Source: Lentimicrobium saccharophilum (GTDB lineage Bacteria; Bacteroidota; Bacteroidia; Bacteroidales; Lentimicrobiaceae). From it: a stretch of 64,000 nt of DNA. The stretch lies in contig NZ_DF968183.1 of the NCBI RefSeq assembly GCF_001192835.1, positions 1,261,338 to 1,325,337 of the forward strand, given 5' to 3'. The notes beneath the pieces were generated by a model that was given only the letters and a program-made list of their open reading frames with translations, had not been told where the DNA came from and did no database searches. Shown piece by piece: positions 15,936-26,364 of the stretch (position 1 is its first letter; each line of letters starts with the position of its first letter). Both the position numbers and the translations under genes were made by a program.

Positions 15936-16448
15936 TCAGTTCGTTTCTGCGCTGGTCAGACTAACCGGTCTGTCTTCTTTCGCTTTAAGATATCCGAAGA
16001 AGGTGAGGGAATGACTGGTGATGGTAACTCCCAGCAGTTTTTCAACCGATGTCTGGATTTCCTGGAGACGGGGATCGCAAAACTCAAGTACCGACCCATC
16101 TTCAAGGTTGATAAAGTGGTCGTGCTGCTTGAATTTGAAGGAACGCTCAAACTGAGAACAGTTGTTCCCGAACTGATGTTTGGTTACCAGGTTACAGTTC
16201 TGCAGCAATTCAATGGTATTGTACAAAGTGGCACGGCTTACCCTGTACTTGTTATTTTTCATCTGGAGATAAAGGGTTTCGATATCGAAATGCCCTTCAG
16301 TGGAGTAAATTTCTTTCAGTATGGTGAAACGTTCAGGTGTCTTCCGGTGCCCGTGACTTTCAAGATATTCGGTAAATATTTTTTTTACCGTATCAAAATT
16401 AAGGCGGTCGTTGTCTCTCATAAAGTCTATTTTATTGTCCCTAAACAA
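15936..16448 (-). CDS. Fur-family transcriptional regulator
   Basis: This 170-residue regulator (161 if the internal Met10 is the start) has an N-terminal winged helix ([26 protein letters not shown], with recognition-helix region [14 protein letters not shown]) and a C-terminal metal/dimer domain with QHDHF. The structural-zinc CxxC pair that usually follows the HDH motif is absent: the segment reads [17 protein letters not shown], with one lone Cys. Members may sense iron, peroxide or zinc, and the sequence does not settle which. It sits between the (p)ppGpp synthetase gene and purA, an arrangement seen in many relatives. Confident as a Fur homologue, not as Fur itself. Confidence 0.9.
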   Translation of the reverse strand: MFRDNKIDFMRDNDRLNFDTVKKIFTEYLESHGHRKTPERFTILKEIYSTEGHFDIETLYLQMKNNKYRVSRATLYNTIELLQNCNLVTKHQFGNNCSQFERSFKFKQHDHFINLEDGSVLEFCDPRLQEIQTSVEKLLGVTITSHSLTFFGYLKAKEDRPVSLTSAETN

Positions 16449-16610
16449 GTTAACCTTACAAAGATTAACATGAAAGGCATTTGGAATGCCCTCATTAAAT
16501 TCCGGATAAAGGTAAAAAAATTCTTATTACTATTTGGTATAAATAAAAATAATGTAGCAGAAGGAGGCCTGAAAACAGGGGTTGCCTGCTCAGGAAATCA
16601 CGGCCGGGGC

Positions 16611-18845
16611 TTACTTCCGGACGACAGCCGGGGCATTGATCCTCGAAACATTGTCTATCCCTTTTACCTTCCGCAGCCCCGACATAAGAAGATTCAGCAC
16701 CTCGATGTCGGACACCAGCACCAGAATACTGGCTTCATAAACCTCACCGGTAGAATCTATATGAAATGAACGGATATTAAGATTCATCTGCTCGGTAATT
16801 ACTTTTGTGATTTCGTTGATCAGCCCCCGGTGGTCAAAGCCGGAGATTCTGATTCCGGCAGGATAGGTGGCTGCCTCCCGGCTGGTCCAGTTTGTGCGGA
16901 TAATCCGGTTGCCGAATTTCGACATCAGCTGAATGGCTTCAGGGCAGTTGGTACGATGAATCCAGATGTTTTCCTCATTTGCCCTGAAACCGATAATATC
17001 ATCCCCGGGTATCGGGTTACAACAGTCAGATATTCTGTAAGAAACCTCACCTTCAATTACCGTATCCTGTTTCAGCCTCATCTTTTCCCTCACGTCTTCC
17101 GACAGACGCTGGGGTATCTGGGGTTTACTCCGGGCAAAAGGACGCGTAATAATATTGAGCCATTTCCCTTTATCATGCTGCTGAATACACTCCTTGAGCT
17201 CTTTCAGTCCGATTTCGCCCTGGGCGACCTTATAATACAGATCAAGGGTTGACCCGATCTTGTTGCATTCCTGCAGCCTGAGCGTATGGGCGCGGGATGG
17301 CTCGATATTCAGTTCCCTGAAATATCCTTCGAGGAGTGCTTTACCATCTTCGGCAAACTTTTTCTTCTGCTCTTTCAGGGCATCTTTAATGTATGAACGG
17401 GCACGGGCTGTTACGACAAAATCAACCCATTCATCCCGCGGATGCTGCTTTTTGGATGTAATGATCTCTACCTGATCACCATTATTCAGCACCTGGTTCA
17501 GGGCTACCAGGCGGTGATTGACTTTAGCGCCGATACACTGATTCCCGATTTCGGAATGGATGTTATAGGCAAAATCAAGGGCAGTGGACCTTGACGGCAG
17601 TGTCTTGACTTCGCCCTTAGGGGTGAAGACAATAATTTCATCGGCAAAAAGATTGAGCTTAAACTCATCGAGGAATGTCAATGCGTTGGGATCCGGGGTT
17701 TGCAGCAGCTCCTTGATCTTGTTCAGCCAGCGATCGATACCGCTCTCGTTGTTCACCTTTTCCTTATATTTCCAGTGGGCGGCATATCCCTTTTCGGCAA
17801 TTTCATTCATGCGGCGTGTGCGGATCTGCACTTCAACCCACTGGCCCGAATGGCTCATAACCGTGGTATGCAGCGACTCATAGCCATTGGCTTTGGGACT
17901 GGAAATCCAGTCGCGTAACCTGTTTTGTTTGGGACTGTAATAATCGGTAACTATTGAATAAGCCTGCCAGCATTGGTATTTTTCATTATCATATTCAGTG
18001 TCAATGATAATACGGATGGCAAAAAGATCGTAAACCTCCTCGAAAGGAATCTGTTTGGATTTCATCTTTTGCCAGATGGAATAAATCGACTTTTCACGGC
18101 CGATGATTTCGAATACCAGGCCCTGTTCAGCCAGCGCCTTTTTGATGGGATAGATAAACTTGCTGATAAATTTCGACCTGGAAACCGCCGTTTCTTCAAG
18201 CTTCTTGGCTATCGTCTGATAGATCTCAGGTTCCGTATATTTAAGCGCAAGATCCTCGAGTTCGCTTTTGATGGCATAAAGCCCCAGCCGGTGGGCCAGC
18301 GGCGCAAAAAGATATATCGTTTCGGATGCGATTTTCAGCTGCTTTTCGGCCGCCATCGAATCCAGCGTGCGCATGTTGTGCAGCCGGTCAGCCAGTTTTA
18401 TAAGAATCACCCTCACGTCATCCGAAAGGGTAAGCAGTATCTTCCTGAAATTTTCCGCCTGGGCCGAGGCCGAAGAATGGTCGAAGATTTCCTTGATTTT
18501 GGTGAGTCCGTCAATGATCAGGGCAATTTTATCGCCGAACATCCGGCGGATATCTTCAAGGGTATAATTTGTATCCTCAACCACATCATGCAACAGGGCA
18601 CAGATAATGGAAGTTTCACCCAATCCTATATCCCCGGCTACAATGCGGGCTACCTCAAGCGGGTGATATATGTATGGTTCCCCGCTTTTCCGCCGCATAT
18701 CCTTGTGCGCGGTTACAGCCAGATTGAAAGCCTTGCGCACCATCCGTTTGTTCTTCTGCTCACCAGCCTTCCCCCAGGCATTCAGTAAATTACGGTACCG
18801 CTTGAGAATTTCCCTGCGTTCCTCTTCCGGATTTATTATATACAT
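16611..18845 (-). CDS. RelA/SpoT-family (p)ppGpp synthetase/hydrolase
   Basis: This 744-residue long RSH protein makes and breaks the stringent-response alarmone. The hydrolase HD domain is intact (HPLEVARIV, His61, and ALLHDVVEDT with HD at 86-87). The synthetase domain shows IIGREKSIYSIWQKMKSK and GYESLHTTV, then TGS (around ITPKGE/TLPSRSTALDFAYNIH) and a C-terminal ACT domain (ISGFDHRGLINEITKVI). Both catalytic halves look functional, so it is probably the bifunctional type. The frame extends 17 codons upstream, but a TAACTTTG -7-like box (complement of 18884-18891) lies within that extension, favouring the start MYIINPEEE. The regulator gene follows after ~160 bp. Confidence 0.94.
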   Translation of the reverse strand: MYIINPEEERREILKRYRNLLNAWGKAGEQKNKRMVRKAFNLAVTAHKDMRRKSGEPYIYHPLEVARIVAGDIGLGETSIICALLHDVVEDTNYTLEDIRRMFGDKIALIIDGLTKIKEIFDHSSASAQAENFRKILLTLSDDVRVILIKLADRLHNMRTLDSMAAEKQLKIASETIYLFAPLAHRLGLYAIKSELEDLALKYTEPEIYQTIAKKLEETAVSRSKFISKFIYPIKKALAEQGLVFEIIGREKSIYSIWQKMKSKQIPFEEVYDLFAIRIIIDTEYDNEKYQCWQAYSIVTDYYSPKQNRLRDWISSPKANGYESLHTTVMSHSGQWVEVQIRTRRMNEIAEKGYAAHWKYKEKVNNESGIDRWLNKIKELLQTPDPNALTFLDEFKLNLFADEIIVFTPKGEVKTLPSRSTALDFAYNIHSEIGNQCIGAKVNHRLVALNQVLNNGDQVEIITSKKQHPRDEWVDFVVTARARSYIKDALKEQKKKFAEDGKALLEGYFRELNIEPSRAHTLRLQECNKIGSTLDLYYKVAQGEIGLKELKECIQQHDKGKWLNIITRPFARSKPQIPQRLSEDVREKMRLKQDTVIEGEVSYRISDCCNPIPGDDIIGFRANEENIWIHRTNCPEAIQLMSKFGNRIIRTNWTSREAATYPAGIRISGFDHRGLINEITKVITEQMNLNIRSFHIDSTGEVYEASILVLVSDIEVLNLLMSGLRKVKGIDNVSRINAPAVVRK

Positions 18846-18883
18846 AGCTGCCTGTGCGCTTACATTATGTGTGTGCCGATGCA

Positions 18884-18891
18884 CAAAGTTA
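18884..18891 (-). promoter_or_regulatory. -7 element upstream of the RSH gene
   Basis: TAACTTTG on the minus strand matches TAnnTTTG, ~38 nt before the chosen ATG. No TTG is seen 19-22 nt further upstream, so the promoter is only half supported. Confidence 0.4.
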
Positions 18892-19173
18892 CACATTAAA
18901 CGGCTGTTGTGCTATAAGGACACCTATGATTCCTGAAATTGACCTGATATTTTCATGGCCCGGCGAAAGGGATCTACCGGATTGAATGAACTGAAAACAA
19001 TGCTGAGATATTGCACGCCTCCTTCTGTACTTCCTTAAAGGCTAAAAAAAAATCCCGGCATATCCGGCTTTCCAAACGGTGCGGTATTGTTTTTGCGGGA
19101 AATTTACCGAATCTGACTGCAAATTGTTACTTTTGATGATCATCCGGCGGAGCCGCCGTCATATAGCCAAGTA
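18892..19173. other. Divergent intergenic region between RSH gene and T9SS cargo gene
   Basis: No gene is seen. The only recognisable signal besides the RSH -7 box is TACTTTTG at 19128-19135, a -7-like element on the plus strand 38 nt before the ATG at 19174. It has no matching TTG at the usual distance. Confidence 0.4.
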
Positions 19174-21858
19174 ATGAATTCTGAGAAAACTGTCCTGTAC
19201 AAGCTGAAATACCTGTTACTTACGCTGGTGATTTCCATTGCCGGCATTGAGGGTTATGCCACTCATCAGCGAGCCGGTGAAATTACCTACAGGCATATCG
19301 CGGGACTTACTTATGAAGTAACTATCACCACCTATACCTTCGCACCCAGTGCAGCAGACCGATGTGAACTGACCATTAACTGGGGCGACGGACAAAGCAG
19401 TGTCCTTCCAAGAGCAAACGGGCCTTCAGGGCAGACTCCCGCAGGAATTTTCTGTGAACATACCGGAGAAAATATCACCCTTGACATAAGATTAAACATT
19501 TATACCGGTGTACATACCTATGCAGCACCATCCACTTACCGTATCTGGCTCGAAGACCCCAACCGGAACCTGGGCATCCAGAATATCCCCAACTCCGTGG
19601 ACGTTCCACTCTATATTGAAACCCTGCTGGTAATCAACCCATTCCTTGGAGGAAACAACTCCCCGGTATTGCTCCTGCCTCCCATCGACAACGGCTGTGT
19701 CGGCATTCCATACCTGCACAATCCGGGCGCCTTTGATCCTGATGGTGACAGCCTTTCGTACAGGCTTGTAAACTGCAAAGGAGCCGGCGGGCTTGATATT
19801 CCGGGATTTAAACTACCCAACGAAGTGGACACCCAAAATCCGGGCACCTTCAACATTGATCCGCTAACCGGTGATATCATCTGGGACAGCCCAACCCGGC
19901 AGGGGGAGTATAATTTTGCATTCCTGATCGAAGAATGGCGAAATGGCGTTAAAATAGGATATGTCACCCGGGATATGCAGGTGAACATTATAGCCTGTAA
20001 CAATAACCCTCCGGTGCTGGAAGTACTTGCCGACACCTGTGTAATAGCCGGGGACACACTGCGGCTTTTTGTCAGGGCTGCCGATCAGGACAATGACCGG
20101 ATTACCCTCACCGCCGACGGAGGCCCGTTCAGGCTTCCCGTAAGCCCCGCCATTTTCAACCAACCTGAAGACTCAACCGGACATGTAAGTGAAACCGTTG
20201 TCTGGCCAACCGTATGCGCTCATGTAAGAAATCAGCCTTACCAACTCTTTTTTAAAGCACAGGACAACGGGACTCCCGTAAAGCTGTTCGACCTGAAAAC
20301 AACAAATATCCTTGTAATTGCCCCTCCTGTGCTAAACCCTCAGGCTATACCATTAGGGAACAGCATGGTACTTAACTGGGAGCAGTATACTTGCAAAGAA
20401 GCCGAAGGTTTCCGGATTTACCGCCGGACAGGATCATCAGGATTCATACCCGGAACATGCCAGACCGGAGTCCCGCCTGAAACGGGATACCGGCTTATTG
20501 CGCAGACCAATGATATCAACATTACAAGTTATATTGATGACAATGAAGGACTTGGACTGGTCAGAGGTGTGACTTACTGCTATATCATCACTTCATGGTT
20601 CGAGGATGGCGCCGAAAGCATAGCCTCCGAAGAGTGCTGCGCCAGCCTGAAAAAAGATATGCCTGTCATCACCAATGTCAGCATCAATGTTACATCAGAA
20701 CAGAACGGCGGGGTTTACATCGCCTGGTCAAAACCCACAGAGCTGGACCTGCAGCAAACACCCGGACCGTTTATCTACCGCCTTTTCAGGTCAGCCGGGT
20801 TTAACAATACCGTAAAACAGCAGATTGCTGAATTTACCAGCCTGGATGATACCACTTTTACTGATTCAGGAATAAATACCCGCGATACCGCTTGGACCTA
20901 CACCATAGAGTTTATCAACGATACGCCCGGCAACCGTTTTACCATCGGGTTAACCCCTCCGGCATCATCCGTATTTATCCGCACGGTACCTTCCGACAGA
21001 CAAATTACCATCAGTATAAACGCCAATGTGCCCTGGCTTAACCAGTGGTACACCATTTACAGAAAGAACAGCATCACCGGTGTTTTTGACAGCATTGCCC
21101 TTACCAACCGCATAGCTTATACCGACACCGCCCTGTTAAATGAACAGGAGTATTGTTACAGGGTAAGATCCACAGGCACTTACGGCACCCCTGGCTACAT
21201 CGATCCTTTGATCAACTTTTCGCAGGAGCATTGTGATATTCCCATCGACAATGTCCCCCCCTGCCCGCCCCTGCTGCTGGTGGAAGTGGAATGCGATGTA
21301 CGTGAACTCAGGTTCAGGTGGGAGGATATTTCGCAGACATGTGCCCCCGATATCAGCCAGTACTATCTTTATCAGACCGGCAATCCGCATAAACTTTTAG
21401 GCACATTCCCGCCTTCTGTCACTTCGTTCAACTATATTCCTTCATCAACCATAGCCGGCTGCTTTTTCGTTGCGGCAAGCGACCTGAACGGAAATATCGA
21501 CACCACAGTTTACAGCCCGGTCTGTACCAGCATTGATGACTGCCCGCGCTACCGCCTGCCTAATGTTTTCACACCGAACAGCGACGGGTACAATGATCTG
21601 CTGGTTCCCTTCCCGGGATATACTTCCGTTGAAAAAATCGACCTGAAAATATTCAACCGCTGGGGAGTGGTTGTTTTCGAAACCAGTGATCCCGCGATAC
21701 GCTGGGATGGCAAAGACAAGAACACCAACAAGCCATGCAGTGAAGGGGTTTATTATTATGTCTGCGATGTTTACGAAGTAGTGGGAACCCCTGAAAATCC
21801 GGAAGACAGGATTATTGAAAAGCGGACGCTTACCAACAGCCTGCACCTGCTGAGATAA
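19174..21858 (+). CDS. Large secreted protein with type-B T9SS (gliding-motility/CHU_C) C-terminal domain
   Basis: This 894-residue protein has a signal peptide (about 1-28) and an N-terminal domain (THQRAGEITYRHI...LTINWGDG) typical of long Bacteroidota adhesin-like proteins. Several fibronectin type III/PKD-like beta-sandwich repeats follow (about 250-770). The last ~95 residues form a gliding-motility-associated sorting domain: NVFTPNSDGYNDLLVPF, then LKIFNRWGVVVFE and the WDGK...EGVYYYV block. Such domains are recognised by the type IX secretion system for export and surface attachment or release. No T9SS machinery gene and no enzyme domain is seen, so an adhesin or surface-layer role is inferred only. 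It is monocistronic. Confidence 0.88.
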   Translation: MNSEKTVLYKLKYLLLTLVISIAGIEGYATHQRAGEITYRHIAGLTYEVTITTYTFAPSAADRCELTINWGDGQSSVLPRANGPSGQTPAGIFCEHTGENITLDIRLNIYTGVHTYAAPSTYRIWLEDPNRNLGIQNIPNSVDVPLYIETLLVINPFLGGNNSPVLLLPPIDNGCVGIPYLHNPGAFDPDGDSLSYRLVNCKGAGGLDIPGFKLPNEVDTQNPGTFNIDPLTGDIIWDSPTRQGEYNFAFLIEEWRNGVKIGYVTRDMQVNIIACNNNPPVLEVLADTCVIAGDTLRLFVRAADQDNDRITLTADGGPFRLPVSPAIFNQPEDSTGHVSETVVWPTVCAHVRNQPYQLFFKAQDNGTPVKLFDLKTTNILVIAPPVLNPQAIPLGNSMVLNWEQYTCKEAEGFRIYRRTGSSGFIPGTCQTGVPPETGYRLIAQTNDINITSYIDDNEGLGLVRGVTYCYIITSWFEDGAESIASEECCASLKKDMPVITNVSINVTSEQNGGVYIAWSKPTELDLQQTPGPFIYRLFRSAGFNNTVKQQIAEFTSLDDTTFTDSGINTRDTAWTYTIEFINDTPGNRFTIGLTPPASSVFIRTVPSDRQITISINANVPWLNQWYTIYRKNSITGVFDSIALTNRIAYTDTALLNEQEYCYRVRSTGTYGTPGYIDPLINFSQEHCDIPIDNVPPCPPLLLVEVECDVRELRFRWEDISQTCAPDISQYYLYQTGNPHKLLGTFPPSVTSFNYIPSSTIAGCFFVAASDLNGNIDTTVYSPVCTSIDDCPRYRLPNVFTPNSDGYNDLLVPFPGYTSVEKIDLKIFNRWGVVVFETSDPAIRWDGKDKNTNKPCSEGVYYYVCDVYEVVGTPENPEDRIIEKRTLTNSLHLLR

Positions 21859-21908
21859 ACCCTTATTACCAATATCAATAGTCCGTTAATAAAAGAATCG
21901 CGCAAGGA

Positions 21909-21924
21909 CCCCGCCTCAGCGGGG
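21909..21924. repeat. Small GC hairpin downstream of the T9SS cargo gene
   Basis: CCCCGC (21909-21914) pairs with GCGGGG (21919-21924) across CTCA, about 50 bp after the stop codon. There is no T-tract, so it is a weak terminator candidate or a small dispersed repeat. The rest of 21859-22077 shows nothing recognisable. Confidence 0.35.
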
Positions 21925-22077
21925 CAGGCTGCAAAGACTTGACTATGAATGATTTTCTATCTTTAAATTAGTATTCATAATCCACTGTGAACCAGTTTAT
22001 TAATAATTCCCAACGAAGTATTGCTATATAAAAATCAATAATTCAGCGCTGCCGGGTTTTCCGGTATAAGCCGGAAT

Positions 22078-22105
22078 AAAAAAAGGCACCCCAAGGGATG
22101 CCTTT
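22078..22105 (-). terminator. Intrinsic terminator of gapA
   Basis: On the minus strand AAAGGCA...TGCCTTT (complement of 22082-22088 and 22099-22105) forms a stem followed by seven T residues, 21 bp after the gapA stop codon. Confidence 0.85.
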
Positions 22106-22125
22106 CATATCTGTATTAATCTGTA

Positions 22126-23130
22126 TTAGAAGAGTTTTTCGGCCAGGTCGACCACGCGTGCCGAATAGCCCCACTCATTGTCATACCATGAAAGCACTTT
22201 AACGGTCTTACCGTTTACCATGGTGCTTTTTGCATCGAAAATGGAAGAAGCCGGGTTGTGGATTACGTCAACAGAAACGATTTCATCTTCGGTATACTCG
22301 AGAATTCCCTTCATCGGGCCTTCAGCGGCTTCCTTCATCGCGGCATTGATCTGGTCTTTGGTAACTTCCACCTTCAGGTTTACAACCAGGTCAACCAGGG
22401 AACCGGTCGGGGTTGGTACGCGTACTGCGAGACCATCCAACTTGCCTTTCAGCTCAGGAATCACGATTCCGACAGCTTTGGCTGCTCCGGTGGTGGTGGG
22501 AATCTGCGAAACAGCGGCTGAACGGGCGCGGCGAAGATCGCTGTGCGGAGCGTCAAGGATGGTCTGATCGTTGGTATAGGAATGAATGGTTGTCATCAAT
22601 CCATTCTCGATGCCGAATTTATCATTGAGGACCTTGGCTACAGGAGCCAGGCAGTTGGTGGTGCATGATGCATTGGAGATGCACTGATCGGTATCTTTCA
22701 GGTCATGGTCATTCACGCCCAGCACGATGGTACGGTCGATGGTATCTTTTGAAGGAACGGTGAGGATCACTTTTTTCGCTCCGTTTTTCAGGTGATCACC
22801 ATAACCGCCCTTGGGGCTTTCCTTCGAACGGAAAACACCGGTAGATTCAACCACTACATCAGGCGTGGAAGCCCAGGCGATAGTGGCCGGACTGCGTTCA
22901 GCAGTTACGGGATATTTAACGCCGTTGACGATCAGTGAAGTTTCATCAAAATCAACCTTACCTTCAAAGCGACCCTGGGTAGAGTCATACTTCAGCAGAT
23001 AGGCCAGGGTTTTGGTATTTGTGAGGTCATTGATTCCGACCACTTCAATATTTTCGCGCTCAAGGGCAAGTTTGAATACATTCCTGCCGATTCTTCCGAA
23101 TCCGTTGATTGCTAATTTAATTTTCGACAT
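22126..23130 (-). CDS. gapA: Glyceraldehyde-3-phosphate dehydrogenase, type I
   Basis: This 334-residue glycolytic enzyme oxidises and phosphorylates glyceraldehyde 3-phosphate with NAD+. It has the Rossmann start INGFGRIGRNVF, the catalytic Cys156 in SNASCTTNC, and the HSYTNDQ and SWYDNEWGYSARVVDL blocks of the type I family. The open frame extends 16 codons upstream, but the start MSKIKLAINGF matches the family and is used here. A TACCTTTG -7-like box lies at the complement of 23176-23183, about 45 nt upstream. The gene is transcribed alone and ends at a clear terminator. Confidence 0.96.
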   Translation of the reverse strand: MSKIKLAINGFGRIGRNVFKLALERENIEVVGINDLTNTKTLAYLLKYDSTQGRFEGKVDFDETSLIVNGVKYPVTAERSPATIAWASTPDVVVESTGVFRSKESPKGGYGDHLKNGAKKVILTVPSKDTIDRTIVLGVNDHDLKDTDQCISNASCTTNCLAPVAKVLNDKFGIENGLMTTIHSYTNDQTILDAPHSDLRRARSAAVSQIPTTTGAAKAVGIVIPELKGKLDGLAVRVPTPTGSLVDLVVNLKVEVTKDQINAAMKEAAEGPMKGILEYTEDEIVSVDVIHNPASSIFDAKSTMVNGKTVKVLSWYDNEWGYSARVVDLAEKLF

Positions 23131-23390
23131 ATCATCTCGATTTAGGTGAATAAAATTCTTTTCGTAAAAGCGGTGCAAAGGTAAGCAAAAGTAACGTCAA
23201 AAAAAAATTTAACCACGACTTATCATATCTGTTATCGTACTGATTTTACGTTATTTACCCCACCAGCAAACATAAAAAGGCAACAGGTTGAAAGAAGTGA
23301 ATCCGGCGCAATCGATTGCACCAAAACTATATTTGAAGCATGAGGTTCAAAGATGATGAACATAAATGATTTCAGCGTAAATTTGCACCG

Positions 23391-25178
23391 ATGAAAAATA
23401 CGCGCAACTTTTGTATCATAGCTCATATTGACCATGGGAAGAGCACCCTGGCCGACCGCCTGCTTGAATTTACAGGAACACTGACTGACCGTCAGCAACA
23501 GGATCAGGTGCTTGACGATATGGACCTGGAGCGCGAGCGGGGAATCACGATCAAGAGCCATGCCATCCAGATGGCATATGATTTCAATGGAGAGCTCTAT
23601 AAGCTTAACCTGATTGACACCCCGGGCCATGTGGATTTTTCATACGAGGTTTCAAGGTCAATTGCCGCCTGCGAAGGGGCATTGCTGATTGTGGATGCCA
23701 CACAGGGAATTCAGGCCCAGACCATCTCGAATCTTTACCTTGCCCTGGAACACGACCTTGAGATCATCCCGATTATGAATAAAATGGACATGGACAATGC
23801 CATGCCCGAAGAGGTGGAAGAACAAATCATTGACCTGATCGGATGCAAACCCGGGGATATCATCAGGGCCAGCGGAAAAACCGGTCTCGGCGTTGATGAA
23901 ATTCTTGAAGCCATCATCAAAAGGATACCGGCTCCATCGGGTGATCCCGATGCACCGCTGCAGGCGCTTATCTTCGATTCCGTTTTCAATTCTTTCAGGG
24001 GAATTATTGCCTATTTCAGAATTATCAACGGACAGATCAGAAAAGGGGATTTCGTGAAATTCTTTGCTACCGGCAAAGAGTATAATGCCGATGAGATAGG
24101 CGTACTCAAGCTGGTACAACAGCCCCGGGAAGTGCTGAGTGCAGGGGATGTGGGATATATTATTTCAGGCATTAAAACCTCGCGCGAGGTGAAGGTGGGT
24201 GATACCATCACCCATGTGAAACGTCCCTGTGATAAAGCCATTGAAGGATTTACCAATGTTAAACCCATGGTTTATGCAGGTATTTATCCTGTTGATGCCG
24301 ATGATTATGAGGAACTGAGAGCCTCGATGGAAAAACTCCAGCTCAACGACGCCTCCCTGGTATTCGAACCGGAATCATCTGCCGCCCTGGGATTCGGATT
24401 CCGTTGCGGATTCCTCGGGCTGCTGCATATGGAAATTATCCAGGAGCGGCTCGACCGGGAATTTGACATGGATGTGATAACCACAGTCCCCAACGTTTCT
24501 TATAAAGCATATACTACCAAAGGAGAAATACTGGATGTGCATAACCCGTCCGGTCTTCCGGCCCCCAACTACCTCGACTTTATCGAAGAACCTTATATTT
24601 CAGCCCAGATTATATCCAAATCCGAATACATAGGCGCTGTGATGACCCTGTGCATCGGCAAAAGGGGTACGTTAAAAAACCAGATTTACCTTACCAGCGA
24701 CCGGGTGGAACTCACCATGGAACTTCCCCTCGGCGAGATTGTATTCGATTTTTATGATAAGCTGAAGAGTATTTCAAAAGGTTACGCCTCTTTTGACTAT
24801 CACATCAGCGGTTACAAGGCCGCCAAGCTGGTGAGGCTGGATATCCTGCTGAACGGTGAACCGGTTGATGCCCTCTCTACCCTTATTCATCAGGACAACG
24901 CCTATGAATTCGGGAGACGGATGTGTGCAAAGCTGAAGGAACTTATACCCAGGCAGCAATTTGACATTGCCATACAGGCAGCCATTGGCGCCAAAATCAT
25001 TGCCCGCGAAACGGTGAAAGCCGTGAGGAAAGACGTTACCGCAAAATGTTACGGTGGTGATATCACCAGAAAGCGCAAGCTGCTCGAAAAACAGAAAAAG
25101 GGAAAGAAGAGAATGCGGCAGGTTGGCAATGTGGAAGTCCCGCAGTCGGCATTCCTTGCCGTTCTTAAACTTGATTAG
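23391..25178 (+). CDS. lepA: Elongation factor 4 (LepA)
   Basis: This 595-residue translational GTPase binds the ribosome and affects translocation or initiation under stress. The sequence opens [20 protein letters not shown] with the P-loop. The switch regions ([18 protein letters not shown]), NKMD, and the LepA-specific C-terminal domain ending [24 protein letters not shown] are intact. Length is standard. The start codon is only 5 nt after a TAAATTTG -7-like element (23378-23385); if that is the promoter, the mRNA would have almost no 5' leader. It is divergent from gapA. Confidence 0.96.
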   Translation: MKNTRNFCIIAHIDHGKSTLADRLLEFTGTLTDRQQQDQVLDDMDLERERGITIKSHAIQMAYDFNGELYKLNLIDTPGHVDFSYEVSRSIAACEGALLIVDATQGIQAQTISNLYLALEHDLEIIPIMNKMDMDNAMPEEVEEQIIDLIGCKPGDIIRASGKTGLGVDEILEAIIKRIPAPSGDPDAPLQALIFDSVFNSFRGIIAYFRIINGQIRKGDFVKFFATGKEYNADEIGVLKLVQQPREVLSAGDVGYIISGIKTSREVKVGDTITHVKRPCDKAIEGFTNVKPMVYAGIYPVDADDYEELRASMEKLQLNDASLVFEPESSAALGFGFRCGFLGLLHMEIIQERLDREFDMDVITTVPNVSYKAYTTKGEILDVHNPSGLPAPNYLDFIEEPYISAQIISKSEYIGAVMTLCIGKRGTLKNQIYLTSDRVELTMELPLGEIVFDFYDKLKSISKGYASFDYHISGYKAAKLVRLDILLNGEPVDALSTLIHQDNAYEFGRRMCAKLKELIPRQQFDIAIQAAIGAKIIARETVKAVRKDVTAKCYGGDITRKRKLLEKQKKGKKRMRQVGNVEVPQSAFLAVLKLD

Positions 25179-25214
25179 GCAGGAACTTCCCCGCTTTCAG
25201 TGCAATCATCCGGT

Positions 25215-26339
25215 TCAGAGGTCAATGAGTTTATGCTTCACGGCATAAATAATCACCTCAATGATATTTTTCGCATCTGTCTTGGTCATCAGGTTGGCCC
25301 TGTGCTTTTCCACCGTCCGGCTGCTGATAAACAACTTGTCAGCGATCTCCTTGGTTGAGAGCCCCTTACAAACAAGCCCCAGCACTTCAAGTTCCCGCTC
25401 CGAGAAACTGATCACATCTTCGGCAGCCTTTTCCTTTACCAGTTCATTATCCCTGAAAACAGCAATCAGTTTATTGATCAGTTCCGTTGAAACGTAACTT
25501 CTTTTCCCGGCGAGCAGGTCGACCGCTCTTTCGAACTCCTCAATTTCATTGATGGTAATGCCTTCAATATCCTGATCTTCAACGATATCAAATTTACTTA
25601 CAATCAGCGTGCCCAGCAGGCTTGTCCTGCCTTTTACCTTAAGACCTTCAATCCCGTATAACTCCGTATTGATTTCATGTCCATCTTTATGCACAGCCCT
25701 GAAGCGGATATGGATATCTTTTTCGAAACCCCTCAGGCAACGGTTAATTTTTTCAATGGCTGAGGGCTGGTCCTGACGGGCGATGATATCCTCGAAACCC
25801 ATGTTGAGCAGTTCTTCCCGGCTATAACCAAGGGTGGCAGACAGGCTGGGGTTGGTTTCGATGAAACGGTTGCCCTGGTAAATATAGATTCCGTATGGGG
25901 AGATCATCGACAGGGCAATGAACTTCTCTTCATTGGCTTTCCGGTGGGCCTCAGCCTTATGTAAACGGGTGGCGATTGAAGTCAGCAACTCATCATACTC
26001 AAAAGGCTTGACAATATAATCATCAGCCCCCAGCTGCATCCCGAACCTGATGTCCTTGATTTCGGACTTTGCAGTCAGGAATACAAAGGGGATCATCGCG
26101 GTCGCAGAACTTTCCTTCAGCACGTTAAAGACATCGTAGCCGCTGATTTCATTCATTGAAATGTCGCAGAGAATCAGATCCGGCAGTATCTCGAAAGCTT
26201 TCTGAATCCCCATGGCGCCGTCACCGGCATGGGTAACTTCATAACCCTTTACCCTTAACAGATTGGATATGGTAATTGCCAGTGCCTTATCATCTTCAAC
26301 CAGCAGTATCTTGATATTCTGACTTTCACTTATTGCCAT
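25215..26339 (-). CDS. Response regulator with REC, PAS and LuxR-type HTH domains
   Basis: This 374-residue protein starts with a receiver domain (phospho-acceptor Asp59 in LILCDISM; conserved EDD near 15-17 and the late Lys in IVKPFEYDEL). A PAS domain follows (about 145-270, with GIYIYQGNRFIETNPSLSA), then a C-terminal LuxR/NarL helix-turn-helix (SERELEVLGLVCKGLSTKEI ... SSRTVEKHRANL). It would bind DNA once phosphorylated. The PAS domain adds a possible second signal input. The adjacent histidine kinase gene is 25 bp upstream on the same strand and is the likely partner. No target genes can be named. Confidence 0.92.
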   Translation of the reverse strand: MAISESQNIKILLVEDDKALAITISNLLRVKGYEVTHAGDGAMGIQKAFEILPDLILCDISMNEISGYDVFNVLKESSATAMIPFVFLTAKSEIKDIRFGMQLGADDYIVKPFEYDELLTSIATRLHKAEAHRKANEEKFIALSMISPYGIYIYQGNRFIETNPSLSATLGYSREELLNMGFEDIIARQDQPSAIEKINRCLRGFEKDIHIRFRAVHKDGHEINTELYGIEGLKVKGRTSLLGTLIVSKFDIVEDQDIEGITINEIEEFERAVDLLAGKRSYVSTELINKLIAVFRDNELVKEKAAEDVISFSERELEVLGLVCKGLSTKEIADKLFISSRTVEKHRANLMTKTDAKNIIEVIIYAVKHKLIDL

Positions 26340-26364
26340 AATTCCTGAATTTGATTTAACGCGA

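Noticed and set aside
18846-18896. 17-codon N-terminal extension of the RSH protein
   Set aside because: A -7 element lies within it (18884-18891) and the residues are not family-like.
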